Below, in pieces: positions 1 to 10,578 of a stretch of DNA of 64,000 bases. Position 1 is the first letter of the stretch. The number at the start of each line of letters is the position of its first letter. Made by a program: the position numbers and the translations under genes. The notes under the pieces were generated by a model, which was not told the origin of the DNA, did not search any database, and saw only the letters and a program-made list of their open reading frames with translations. The stretch is from Streptomyces sp. NBC_01314 (lineage in GTDB: Bacteria; Actinomycetota; Actinomycetes; Streptomycetales; Streptomycetaceae): contig NZ_CP108394.1 of the NCBI RefSeq assembly GCF_041435215.1, forward strand, positions 4,216,001 to 4,280,000. The letters are read 5' to 3'.

Positions 1-113
1 GTGGAGGCGAGCACTTCGGGCGTGCGCCACGCGTGCATCTGCCACCACAGGGTGAAAGCCGCCATCCAGAACAGGGCAAGCGAAACGACAGCTATGAGGA
101 CAGACGTCAGCAA
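1..113 (-). CDS. Family 2 glycosyltransferase-like membrane protein, N-terminus only
   Basis: The first 37 codons of a minus-strand gene that runs off the left edge. It starts at a TTG (111-113) preceded by a G-rich Shine-Dalgarno (GGGGGGAT about 5 bases upstream). The visible peptide begins MLTSVLIAVVSLALFWMAAF and continues into a tryptophan-rich hydrophobic stretch, so it opens with one membrane helix. From memory this N-terminus resembles membrane-bound glycosyltransferase family 2 proteins of Streptomyces, but the catalytic part is outside the window, so the assignment is tentative. It lies 211 bases downstream of, and in the same direction as, the thioredoxin-domain gene. Confidence 0.5.
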   Translation of the reverse strand, partial: MLTSVLIAVVSLALFWMAAFTLWWQMHAWRTPEVLAS

Positions 114-324
114 ATTAGATCCCCCCGGACCAATACCCCCTGGCGCGACGGGGATCGCTCCCGTCGCGTCACTGTGAGGAGACTAGGGGGAAACTGTGAA
201 CCCTGGGGACCCTTCCGATAAAAACCGTGTTTCCGTTCGAGGGAACATGTAGTCGGAAGTGTCCGCACACCGGCCCGTATCCAGCGAGTTGTTCGATCTT
301 GCCCCGGTCCCTGACCGGCGAGTT

Positions 325-2373
<2,049 letters not shown>

Positions 2374-2639
2374 GGGCACCATCATTCCCCAGTACCCGGC
2401 AATCGCGGTTCAGCACGGGGCGCGCCCCGAAAGGGATGCGTGCTGTCCAACGCGGCTCCGTCGCGCAGGCGCGACAAACCACGAGGCACCCGCACCCTCA
2501 CCCGGCGCACAACCCCTCTCTCCACGACGAACCCTCCAAGCCCGGTCAAGCCCCGCGCAGCGGAATCGCCCTCTCGCTAACGCGCCCCGATCGCTCCACA
2601 CTTGCCGGAGGCAGCCGTTTCGGCGAAGGGGGACGTGTG

Positions 2640-5600
2640 ATGCGGGACAGCCACCGGGGGGAGGCCGAAGGGCTGTTGGTCCGGGCGGTCGAGGAGGAGG
2701 TCCGCAGGTCGGGCGGCCGTACCGACGGGGTCGTGCTGCTGGGCCGCGCCCGTGCCGCGCTGGACACGATGGCGCGCAACGCGGCCGAGGAGTACGAGGC
2801 GTACACCCGCGCACTGGACGAGTCGGAGGTCGGCCGCCTCACCTTCGGCCAGCGCTACGCCAAGGAGGGCTCCGGAACTCCTCTGCTGGTCGCGGCCGTT
2901 GCGGCCGGCACGGCGGTCGTGGCCGACCTCTCCTTCGGCGTCGACGCCGGCACCGCCGTCAGCACCGGTCTGATCGTCGGCATCGCGAGCGCCGTCGCCA
3001 CGGTCCTGAAGGTCACCGCCTCCCATGTGCCCGCGGCCCACCACCGCGCGGGCGCCCTGGGCCAGCCCGGCGGCCACGAGCAGCTGCGGCTGCAGTGGCT
3101 GACGGCGCTGGAGGTACGCGGGATACGGCCGTTCCTGGACCAGCAGCGCGTACTCGCCGCGTCCACGCCGAAGAAGAAGGCGCCCCAGCTGCGCGGTGCC
3201 GACAAGAGCGCGGCGGCGCGGCGGCGCAACGTGCTGGAGCAGTCGTTCGCCCAACTCCCGGAGGCCGACGACCGGTTCGCCGGCCGGCGCACGGAGATGG
3301 GGAGGATCCGCCAGTGGGTGCAGGCGGCCCGCGCCGAGACCGAGACCCGGCCGACGGTCGTCGTGCTGCATGGCGCGCCCGGCTCCGGCCGTACCGCCCT
3401 CGCCGTCCGCGCGACCCACGAGCTGCGGGACTACTTCCGCGGCGCCTGCGTGGTCGATCTGCGCGCCGACAGCCCGGAGGAGACCCCGCTCTCCACCCGG
3501 GACGCGCTGATGCATCTGCTGAATCGTCTCGGCGCCCCCCGCGACCAGCTCCTCTTCCGTGAGCGCACCTCCCAGGACCAGCAGGTCAAACGGCTCAGCG
3601 AGCTGTACCACCAGCACCTGACGTCCCTGCCGGTGACGATCGTCCTGGACGACGCGTCCGACCCCGAGCAGGTCCGCGTCCTCGTCCCCGAACGCTCCGA
3701 CAGCCTCGTCCTGGTCACCGCCCGCTCCCCGCTCGCCCTGCCCGCCGACCTCCCCGCCTGGGTCCATCAGCTCCCCGTCGACGCGCTCGACGGCGACGGC
3801 ACACACGAACTGCTGAGCACGGCGGCGCAGGACCGCGCGGTGCTGTCGGCGGGGGCGGCGTCCACGCGGGCGCCGGCGGGCGCATCGACGGGTTCACCGC
3901 TCGGCGTCTCCGCGGGGGAACCGACCGGAGCGTCCGCGGCCACGGCGTCCGTCTCCTACGACACCGAATCCGTCGCCCGGATCGGGCACCTGTGCGGCGG
4001 CCTCCCCCTGGCCCTGCGCATCGCCGGCTCCTCCCTGGGCCCGCGTACGCCCGACCGACTGGCCACGGACCTGGGCGCGTACGGCCCCGTCGAGCCGGTC
4101 GAACGGGCCCTGTGGCTCCGCTACACCGACCAGTCGGAGCCCTCCCGCCGTCTGCTGCGCCGCCTGGCGCTGGCGGGCCGCGCCTCCCTGGGCGCGGCGG
4201 CGGCCGCCTCGCTCCTCGCCACCGACGAGACGGAGGCGAACCGCCACCTCACCGCGCTCGCCCGCGCGGGCCTCATCGACCACGTCCACGGCAACCGCTA
4301 CCGCCTGCACGACCTGGTCCGCGCCTTCGCCCACGCCCGCCTCCTCGACGAGGAGGAGCCGAGCGAGCGCACGGCCGCGCAGGAACGCCTGATCGTCACC
4401 TATGCCGACCTCGCCGACTCCGTCCTGCGCCTGGTCGACGGCAACATGTCGACCCGCTCGGACCGCTTCGGGCAGCACGGCTTCGTCTCCCTGGACGAGG
4501 CGCTGCGCTGGCTGGACGACGAGACGAGCTTCATCACCTCCACGCTCCGGCACGCGGAGGGCGTGAACCAGGCGGCGGTCCTCAGCCTCCTCGGCGCCCT
4601 GTGCGACTACTGCCTGCTGCGCGGCGACCTCTACCGTCTCGGTGAGCTGAGCGAGCTGGCCCAGTCGGTGGACCAGGGCCTGCTGACCCGCTCGGTCCAG
4701 TGGCGTACGGGTATCGCGGCCCGTCAGCTGGGCGAGCTGGACAAGGCCCGTACGACGCTCGCCTCGGTCGTCGACCTCTACATGGAGACCAACCACGACG
4801 CGGGCGCCGCCCGTGCCCTGTGCTCCCTGGGCATCACCCTCCACCACCAGGGCAACCTGACCGAGGCGGCGGCGAAACTCCTGGAAGCCCTGCAGATGCA
4901 GTCGACCCCCGAGCTGGCGGCGGACCGCGCGTGGACGATGCACGCCCTCGCGGCGGTGGAACGCGACCGCTCCCATCTGGCGGACTCCCTGGACCTGTTG
5001 ACCCGCGCCCTGGTCATCCACCGCCAGCAGGAGTCCCTGCACGGTGAGGGCTGGGCGTACTTCCAGCTGGGTCAGCTGATGCTGCGCATGGGTGAGGTGC
5101 CGCGCGCGGAGAGCGAACTCCGCACCGCCCTGGACCTGTTCGGCCGCACCCGCGACGCCCGGGGCCAGGCCTGGTCCATGACCCAGCTCGCCCGCGCCCG
5201 CCTCGTGGCCGGCGACCCCTCCGCCGCCGTCGACGGCCTGCGCCAGGCCCTCTCCCGCCACCGCGACAACGAGGACGTCCGCGGCGAGGCCTGGAGCGGC
5301 TACTACCTGGGGCAGGCCCTGGAGGAGACCGGCAACCTCGACCACGCGGTACGCGAACTGGAGCGCTCCCGCACGATGTTCTCCCGCATGCGCGACGTCT
5401 ACGGCCTGGCCTGTGCCCGCCACCACTCGGCCCGCGTCACCCGTGACCAGCGAGCCGTCCAGACCGGCTCGTTGCGCAACTCCGGCTTCGCCCGCCAGCT
5501 CCTCGTCGACGCCCGCGCCGACTTCCAGCGCATCGGTGTCGCCCACGGCGAGGCCTGGACCTGCCTGGAACTGGCCGTGGTGGACGCGGGCAACACCCGC

Positions 5601-5945
5601 ACCCCCCAGGCCCTGGCCCTCTGCGAGGAGGCGACCCGTCTCTTCACGTCCTACGGCGACCGCCGCGGCGAGGACTGGGCCCGCTTCCTGAAGTGCACCC
5701 TGCTGCCGTACGCGGCCCCCGGCGGCGTCGAGATCGGCACCGCCGTGGCCCAGGAGGACCTGGCCCACCTCTCCCGCACCACCCACCCCCTCCGCGACGA
5801 GAAACTCACCGAGTACATCGAGGCGTACGAGCTGCTGCTCGAACGAGGCGTGAACCTGGAGAGCGGCTGGCGAGCCTGGACCCTGGGCATGGTCCCGAAC
5901 CGGCACGCACGAGAGGTGATGGGAGTGCCGGTGACGGGCCACTAG
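2640..5945 (+). CDS. Membrane-anchored STAND-like NTPase with TPR repeats
   Basis: 1101 aa from ATG 2640 (SD AAGGGGGA at 2626-2633; GTG 2637 also possible). An N-terminal helical region is followed by two alanine/valine-rich hydrophobic segments (about residues 80-120) that look like membrane helices. Next comes an NTPase module with Walker A GAPGSGRT (about residue 245), a Walker B-like VTIVLDDASD and a typical NB-ARC-like GLPLALRIAG element. A winged-helix-like stretch follows, and roughly 450 C-terminal residues of TPR-like repeats (repeated A-x-x-x-L-G/Y-F-Q-L-G patterns). The layout is that of STAND signal-transduction NTPases, here tethered to the membrane. Ligand and output are unknown. 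The gene is convergent with the Fic gene. Confidence 0.8.
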   Translation: MRDSHRGEAEGLLVRAVEEEVRRSGGRTDGVVLLGRARAALDTMARNAAEEYEAYTRALDESEVGRLTFGQRYAKEGSGTPLLVAAVAAGTAVVADLSFGVDAGTAVSTGLIVGIASAVATVLKVTASHVPAAHHRAGALGQPGGHEQLRLQWLTALEVRGIRPFLDQQRVLAASTPKKKAPQLRGADKSAAARRRNVLEQSFAQLPEADDRFAGRRTEMGRIRQWVQAARAETETRPTVVVLHGAPGSGRTALAVRATHELRDYFRGACVVDLRADSPEETPLSTRDALMHLLNRLGAPRDQLLFRERTSQDQQVKRLSELYHQHLTSLPVTIVLDDASDPEQVRVLVPERSDSLVLVTARSPLALPADLPAWVHQLPVDALDGDGTHELLSTAAQDRAVLSAGAASTRAPAGASTGSPLGVSAGEPTGASAATASVSYDTESVARIGHLCGGLPLALRIAGSSLGPRTPDRLATDLGAYGPVEPVERALWLRYTDQSEPSRRLLRRLALAGRASLGAAAAASLLATDETEANRHLTALARAGLIDHVHGNRYRLHDLVRAFAHARLLDEEEPSERTAAQERLIVTYADLADSVLRLVDGNMSTRSDRFGQHGFVSLDEALRWLDDETSFITSTLRHAEGVNQAAVLSLLGALCDYCLLRGDLYRLGELSELAQSVDQGLLTRSVQWRTGIAARQLGELDKARTTLASVVDLYMETNHDAGAARALCSLGITLHHQGNLTEAAAKLLEALQMQSTPELAADRAWTMHALAAVERDRSHLADSLDLLTRALVIHRQQESLHGEGWAYFQLGQLMLRMGEVPRAESELRTALDLFGRTRDARGQAWSMTQLARARLVAGDPSAAVDGLRQALSRHRDNEDVRGEAWSGYYLGQALEETGNLDHAVRELERSRTMFSRMRDVYGLACARHHSARVTRDQRAVQTGSLRNSGFARQLLVDARADFQRIGVAHGEAWTCLELAVVDAGNTRTPQALALCEEATRLFTSYGDRRGEDWARFLKCTLLPYAAPGGVEIGTAVAQEDLAHLSRTTHPLRDEKLTEYIEAYELLLERGVNLESGWRAWTLGMVPNRHAREVMGVPVTGH

Positions 5946-5973
5946 GAGCGACGGGATCCAGGTCCGAGCAGAC

Positions 5974-7113
5974 TCAGTCCTCGTACGGATCCATCAGCCG
6001 GACCGGCCGTCGGACCGCTTCCAGGACGTCCGCGGGAAAGTCCGGGCCCGGGACGTAGTACCGCGCCTTCGTGTTGCCGACGGCCACGAGGAGGCCCGCC
6101 TCGCTCAGGGCGCGGATGTCCCGAACGGCCTGCTGATTGCTGAGGTTCTCGGCGCGCTGGTAACGAGCCCGGCGCACTCGGCCGGCGAGCGCGGCGTCGT
6201 GGAGGGCGGTGATCTGGCGCTCGTCGATGCCGTGGCGTTCCGCGTGGTCGGTGAGGTCGATCCAGCAGCGGTTGGAACGGTCGATGCGGTACTTCACGAA
6301 CTGGGACTGCTGGTGGTAGGCGAGGAGGTTGAAGCGGATCCAGGGGGAGGTGTCGCGGTCGGGAGTCCACTCGCGGCCACCGACCTGGCCGAGGACCTTG
6401 TAGTACTCCCAGGTGTTCTTCGGCTTGCCCAACCACGCCTCGATGGACGAGAACTCGGGCGCCAGCGTGCCACCGCGAGCGATCAGCAGTGTCTGCAACG
6501 AGCGGGACATACGGCCGTTGCCGTCCGCCCACGGATGGATTTTGACGAGGTTGAGGTGGGCCATCGCGGCGCGCACCAGCATGGGGGTGTCCAGGTCCCC
6601 GTCGTTGAGCCAAACGACCAGCTCGTCCATGAGGTCGGGCACCACGTCGGCGTCGGGCGCCGTGTAGGCGACCTCTTGCGGCGCGCCCGGCTCATTGATC
6701 CACACGCCTCGCCTGCGGAACTGCCCCACGACCTTGCGCGGGTGGTGTTGCCCCTGAAGCATCCAGTGCAGGGCGTTGAGCAGCCACACCGAGTGGGTGA
6801 AGCCAGGCGCGTCGTGGAGCGACTGGACGTACGTCATGGCGTTCTGGTACGCCAGCGTTTCCGCCTTGTTCTCCTCTGACGCGGCGACTTCCTGCTCACC
6901 GTCGATCAGGTCCTCGACATCCGCGGAGTCGACCTTGTACCCCTCGATGCTGTTGGAACCGGCGATGGCATCGGCCGTCAGCGTTTTGCGCAGCCCCGCC
7001 GTCCACTTGACCGGCGTCTGCAGGACCTGGTGACGCAGCTCGTGGCGCATCTTCTCGATGCCTTCCAGCACCTCGCGGTCCTTCGAGGTGAGAGCAGGGG
7101 TGCGATACAGCAT
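5974..7113 (-). CDS. Fic family AMPylase-type protein with C-terminal winged helix
   Basis: 379 aa from ATG 7113. The Fic core motif HPWADGNGR (residues 193-201) is intact, with catalytic His193 and the phosphate-binding GNGR. An N-terminal S-N-S-I-E-G (53-58) matches the inhibitory-helix motif (S/T)xxxE(G/N), placing it among Fic proteins autoinhibited in cis. Residues ~305-365 look like a winged helix-turn-helix, as in Fic proteins that may also bind DNA. GTG 7140 and ATG 7137 are in-frame upstream alternatives, but a 39-bp imperfect palindrome spans this stretch, favouring the internal start. No antitoxin partner is visible. Fic enzymes usually transfer AMP from ATP to a protein hydroxyl; the target here is unknown. 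Confidence 0.85.
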   Translation of the reverse strand: MLYRTPALTSKDREVLEGIEKMRHELRHQVLQTPVKWTAGLRKTLTADAIAGSNSIEGYKVDSADVEDLIDGEQEVAASEENKAETLAYQNAMTYVQSLHDAPGFTHSVWLLNALHWMLQGQHHPRKVVGQFRRRGVWINEPGAPQEVAYTAPDADVVPDLMDELVVWLNDGDLDTPMLVRAAMAHLNLVKIHPWADGNGRMSRSLQTLLIARGGTLAPEFSSIEAWLGKPKNTWEYYKVLGQVGGREWTPDRDTSPWIRFNLLAYHQQSQFVKYRIDRSNRCWIDLTDHAERHGIDERQITALHDAALAGRVRRARYQRAENLSNQQAVRDIRALSEAGLLVAVGNTKARYYVPGPDFPADVLEAVRRPVRLMDPYED

Positions 7114-7149
7114 GACTCCATGATACCCATAAGGCATCACGGAATCATG
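7111..7149. promoter_or_regulatory. Imperfect palindrome over the fic start (putative operator)
   Basis: Arms 7111-7127 (CATGACTCCATGATACC) and 7133-7149 pair with 3 mismatches out of 17 around a 5-base centre. The left arm contains the predicted ATG of the Fic gene. Its position suits binding by a winged-helix protein, possibly the Fic protein itself. A role as mRNA hairpin is also possible, since the mismatches can form G-U pairs. Confidence 0.45.
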
Positions 7150-7172
7150 CTGTCAAGCCATCGCGTCGCCGC

Positions 7173-7418
7173 TCAGCCCTTCGCCGATGCCGCCTTGCCG
7201 CTCGCCTCCGTCGCCGTCTCCTCGACGGAGGTGTCCGCGTCCGGCGACTCCTTGAAGTCGACCTTGCCCATGTGCTTGTTCATGGACTTCATCAGGCCCC
7301 AGACGGCCAGAGCCATCACCGCGAAGACGATGAAGCCGAGGACGCCGGGGGTGACCTTGTCCTTGTCCAGCTCCTCGGCGAGGGGGACGAGGTGTGTGAC
7401 TGCCAGGCTTACGCTCAT
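7173..7418 (-). CDS. Small single-helix membrane protein downstream of mca
   Basis: 81 aa, one transmembrane segment (GVLGFIVFAVMALAVWGLM, about residues 25-43) and a charged, Glu/Ala-rich cytoplasmic tail. It starts about 20 bases after the mca stop on the same strand, so it is probably co-transcribed with mca. ATG 7427 is an alternative start very close to a GGGGGA. The family is known to me only as a conserved actinobacterial hypothetical; no function can be assigned. Confidence 0.7.
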   Translation of the reverse strand: MSVSLAVTHLVPLAEELDKDKVTPGVLGFIVFAVMALAVWGLMKSMNKHMGKVDFKESPDADTSVEETATEASGKAASAKG

Positions 7419-7439
7419 GTCTGGCATTGTCCCCCAGGG

Positions 7440-8312
7440 CTAGCGGATGCCCGCAAAGAGGTCGTCCTCGGGGAGCGAGGTGTCCACGAGGGACTTCGCG
7501 AGCTCGTACTCCTCGGTGGGCCAGACCTCCTTCTGGATCTCCATCGGCACCCGGAACCAACCACCGTCGGGGTCGATCTGCGTGGCGTGGGCGACGAGGG
7601 CCTTGTCACGGATCTCGTAGAAGTCGGCGCAGGGCACGTGCGTGGTCAGGGTGCGGTCCTTGTGCTCGGACTCGTCCCAGCGCTTGAGCCAGTCGCCGTA
7701 CGGGGACTCCATGCCGCGCGACACCAGGGCGTTGTGCAGCGCCTCGGTGCGGGGGCGGTTGAAGCCCTGGTTGTAGTACAGCTTCTGCGGCTCGTACGCC
7801 GGGCCGTACTCGGCCTCGGGGTACTTCTCGGTGTCCGTCGCGCCCTCGAAGGCCACCATCGAGATCTTGTGGGTCATGATGTGGTCGGGGTGCGGGTACC
7901 CGCCGTTCTCGTCGTAGGTGGTGATCACCTGGGGACGGAACGCGCGGATCTTCCTGACCAGCTCGCCGGCCGCCTTGTCGACGTCCTCCAGGGCGAAGCA
8001 GCCGTCGGGAAGGGGCGGGAGGGGGTCGCCCTCCGGGAGACCGGAGTCGACGAAGCCCAGCCACTCCTGCCCGACGCCGAGGATCTCGCGGGCCTCGTCC
8101 ATCTCCTTCTTGCGTACTTCGTGAATGTGCTCCTCGATGTACTTGTCGCCCTGCAGTTTCGGATTGAGGATGGAGCCGCGCTCACCGCCCGTGCAGGTCA
8201 CGACCAGCACGTCCACCCCCTCGAACACATACTTCGCCATGGTGGCCGCACCCTTGCTCGACTCGTCGTCGGGGTGTGCGTGCACGGCCATCAGTCGCAG
8301 CTGGTCAGTCAA
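7440..8312 (-). CDS. mca: Mycothiol S-conjugate amidase Mca
   Basis: 290 aa, a PIG-L/LmbE-type zinc amidase. The zinc-binding motif HAHPDDE is at residues 11-17 and a second metal-site segment, YPHPDHIMTH, lies near residue 140. The stretch CTGGERGSILNPKLQG is typical of Mca. The enzyme cleaves mycothiol S-conjugates to glucosaminyl-inositol and a mercapturic acid that is exported, detoxifying electrophiles and antibiotics in actinomycetes. MshB is a close paralogue, but the length and the C-terminal region (ETQ/DPDGGWFRVPMEIQ type) favour Mca. It is divergent from the DUF4307 gene, with 242 bases between starts, and leads a small operon. Confidence 0.92.
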   Translation of the reverse strand: MTDQLRLMAVHAHPDDESSKGAATMAKYVFEGVDVLVVTCTGGERGSILNPKLQGDKYIEEHIHEVRKKEMDEAREILGVGQEWLGFVDSGLPEGDPLPPLPDGCFALEDVDKAAGELVRKIRAFRPQVITTYDENGGYPHPDHIMTHKISMVAFEGATDTEKYPEAEYGPAYEPQKLYYNQGFNRPRTEALHNALVSRGMESPYGDWLKRWDESEHKDRTLTTHVPCADFYEIRDKALVAHATQIDPDGGWFRVPMEIQKEVWPTEEYELAKSLVDTSLPEDDLFAGIR

Positions 8313-8554
8313 GACTCATTCCCTCGTAACTCGGCGCCCGGCCTGAACTTCGGTGACTCGGCCCGGCGCGATCCGGAGAGTCCATACTGCCGTCCCGCTC
8401 GGACACCCGTGTGGGGTGGCCGTCAGGCGCTGGGCGGGGGGCTTCTATAGTGACGGCATCGGGGGGCGGGATATTCCCGGTCCAGAGCGTGGGACGCCCC
8501 CGCCGGGCGCACGCTCCCGGCGCCGCCCCCTTTCCGATTTCTGGGAGGACGACC

Positions 8555-8953
8555 ATGAGCACGGCGAGCACGCGGCTTCCCGAGGGCCGCTACGGCCGCT
8601 CCGCGGACGAGCGCGCCGACCGCAGGCTCAAGGTCATCGGCAGCGCCCTCGGCGCGGCCCTCCTCGTCCTCATCGGCTGGTTCGCCTACCACTACGTCGC
8701 CGGTAACAAGATCAGCGTCGAGATCTACACCTTCGATACCTCGGCGAATTCCGTGAAGGTGCACCTCAGGGGCGACAAGGACGCCGGCGTCAAGGGCTAC
8801 TGCACCGTGCGCTCCCAGGCCGAGTCCGGCGCCGAGGTCGGCCGCGCGGACTTCCGCTTCGCCGCCGCCACCACGGACATCGACGAGGTCTTCACCCTGA
8901 AGACGACCTCGCGCGGCACCACGGCCGAGCTCCTCGGCTGTCACGCCGGCTGA
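8555..8953 (+). CDS. DUF4307 membrane protein
   Basis: 132 aa from ATG 8555, chosen because GGGAGG precedes it by 7 bases. A short basic N-terminus (RYGRSADERADRRLK) leads into a transmembrane helix (about 27-47, LGAALLVLIGWFAYHYVAG). An extracytoplasmic beta-rich domain with two cysteines (GYCTV and LLGCHAG) follows and may form a disulfide. This arrangement matches DUF4307 proteins, usually found next to mca and greA in actinomycetes. Function unknown. Confidence 0.8.
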   Translation: MSTASTRLPEGRYGRSADERADRRLKVIGSALGAALLVLIGWFAYHYVAGNKISVEIYTFDTSANSVKVHLRGDKDAGVKGYCTVRSQAESGAEVGRADFRFAAATTDIDEVFTLKTTSRGTTAELLGCHAG

Positions 8954-9149
8954 ACCCCGACTCCGAGCCCCTCCTGGACCCCCCGGCTCTCCGAATCGGC
9001 GCCCTGACCTGCGTCGACGTAATGCTTGTGGTTTATGTCCTCCCCCTCCCGCCGCTGAATTGTTAGGCTCGTGGTTTCGCCCACTCGTGAAGGAACATTC
9101 TTCTGGGTAGGGCGATGCTTTGTATTCCCAGTACCTACGAGGAGCACCT

Positions 9150-9650
9150 GTGACCCAGACCAGCGAGAACGTCACCTGGCTGACCCAGGCGGCGTACAAC
9201 CAGCTCAGGGCCGAGCTGGAGCACCTGTCTGGTCCTGCGCGCACGGAGATCGCCGCCAAGATCGCGGCCGCGCGCGAGGAGGGCGACCTGCGCGAGAACG
9301 GCGGGTACCACGCGGCCAAGGAGGAGCAGGGCAAGCAGGAGCTCCGTGTGCGCCAGCTGACCCAGCTCCTGGAGAACGCCAAGGTCGGCGAGGCGCCCGC
9401 GTCGGCGGACGGCGCCGTGGCGCCCGGCATGGTCGTGACGATCGCCTTCGACGGCGACGAGGACGACACCGTGACGTTCCTGCTCGCGTCCCGTGAGTAC
9501 GCCAGCTCCGACATCGAGACCTACTCGCCGCAGTCCCCGCTCGGCTCGGGCGTGACCGGCAAGAAGGTCGGCCAGGACGCGCAGTACGAGCTGCCGAACG
9601 GCAAGTTGGCCTCGGTGAAGATCCTCAAGGCCGTGCCCTACCAGAGCTGA
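9150..9650 (+). CDS. greA: Transcription elongation factor GreA
   Basis: 166 aa from GTG 9150 with GAGGAG upstream. The N-terminal coiled coil (LTQAAYNQLRAELEHL...AREEGDLRENGGYHAAKEEQ) carries the acidic tip typical of GreA, and the C-terminal FKBP-like domain follows (DTVTFLLASRE, SPLGSGVTGKKVG). It rescues backtracked RNA polymerase by stimulating transcript cleavage in the secondary channel. The length is normal (about 160 aa). A strong hairpin terminator lies 27 bases after the stop. Confidence 0.95.
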   Translation: MTQTSENVTWLTQAAYNQLRAELEHLSGPARTEIAAKIAAAREEGDLRENGGYHAAKEEQGKQELRVRQLTQLLENAKVGEAPASADGAVAPGMVVTIAFDGDEDDTVTFLLASREYASSDIETYSPQSPLGSGVTGKKVGQDAQYELPNGKLASVKILKAVPYQS

Positions 9651-9676
9651 ACGCCTGACCCTCCGCTCGGCCCATG

Positions 9677-9705
9677 GCCCCCGGCGCCCCTGCGGCGCCG
9701 GGGGC
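9677..9705. terminator. Hairpin terminator between greA and the ABC permease
   Basis: Perfect 12-bp stem GCCCCCGGCGCC / GGCGCCGGGGGC with a 5-base loop. It sits between convergent greA and the permease gene and could serve both. Confidence 0.8.
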
Positions 9706-9732
9706 TCGGTCATGCCCGGGGCCGGTCGCCGC

Positions 9733-10578
9733 TCACGCCGACGCCGAGCGGTACTTGCGTACGGACAGGGTCCGGAATATGACGATGATGAGCACCGACC
9801 AGATCAGCGAGGCCCACACCGGGTGCTGCATGGGCCAGGCGCCCGACGGCGACACTCCCGGGTTGCCGAACAGCTCGCGGCAGGCCTGGACGGTGGCGCT
9901 GAACGGGTTCCAGTCGGCGACATGCTGCAGCCAGGGCGTCATACGGCTGGAGTCCACGAACGCGTTCGAGATGAACGTGACGGGGAAGAGCCAGATCAGC
10001 CCGCCGGAGGTCGCCGCCTCGGGGGTGCGCACCGAAAGGCCGATGAGCGCGCCGACCCAGGTGAACGCGTACCCCAGCAGGAGCAGCAGGCCGAAGGCGC
10101 CGAGCACCTCGCCCATGCTGGTGTGGGTGCGCCAGCCGACGAGCAGAGCGACCACAGCCAGGACGGCCAGGGTGAGCGCCGTCTGGACGAGGTCCGCGAG
10201 GGTCCGTCCGGTGAGCACGGCCCCGCGCGCCATGGGCAGCGAGCGGAAGCGGTCGATGAGCCCCTTGTGCATGTCGTCGGCGATGCCCGCTCCGGCGCCG
10301 GCGGTGGCGAAGGTGACGGTCTGCGCGAAGATGCCGGCCATCAAAAACTCGCGGTAGACGGCGGGATCCGTGGTGCCGCCGACATTCATGGAGCCGCCGA
10401 AGACATAGCTGAACAACACCACGAACATGACAGGCTGAATGAGCCCGAAAATTACCATTTCTGGAATTCGGGACATTCTGATCAGGTTTCTCTTGGCGAC
10501 GACCAGCGAGTCCCTGATGGACTGGGTGATCGGATTGCCGGGCGGCACGACCCGCACGGCGCCTTTGACGATGCTCAC
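9733..10578 (-). CDS. ABC-2 type permease (DrrB-like)
   Basis: 281 aa from GTG 10578, overlapping the ATPase stop by 4 bases (GTGA). It has six hydrophobic segments, including VIFGLIQPVMFVVLFSYVFG and LLLLGYAFTWVGALIGL, in the ABC-2 pattern. Sequence such as MAGIFAQTVTFATAGAGAGIADD and RFRSLPMARGAVLTGRTLADL is characteristic of the daunorubicin-resistance DrrB subfamily. It would pair with the ATPase just upstream to export a hydrophobic compound or drug across the membrane. Substrate unknown. Confidence 0.88.
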   Translation of the reverse strand: MSIVKGAVRVVPPGNPITQSIRDSLVVAKRNLIRMSRIPEMVIFGLIQPVMFVVLFSYVFGGSMNVGGTTDPAVYREFLMAGIFAQTVTFATAGAGAGIADDMHKGLIDRFRSLPMARGAVLTGRTLADLVQTALTLAVLAVVALLVGWRTHTSMGEVLGAFGLLLLLGYAFTWVGALIGLSVRTPEAATSGGLIWLFPVTFISNAFVDSSRMTPWLQHVADWNPFSATVQACRELFGNPGVSPSGAWPMQHPVWASLIWSVLIIVIFRTLSVRKYRSASA

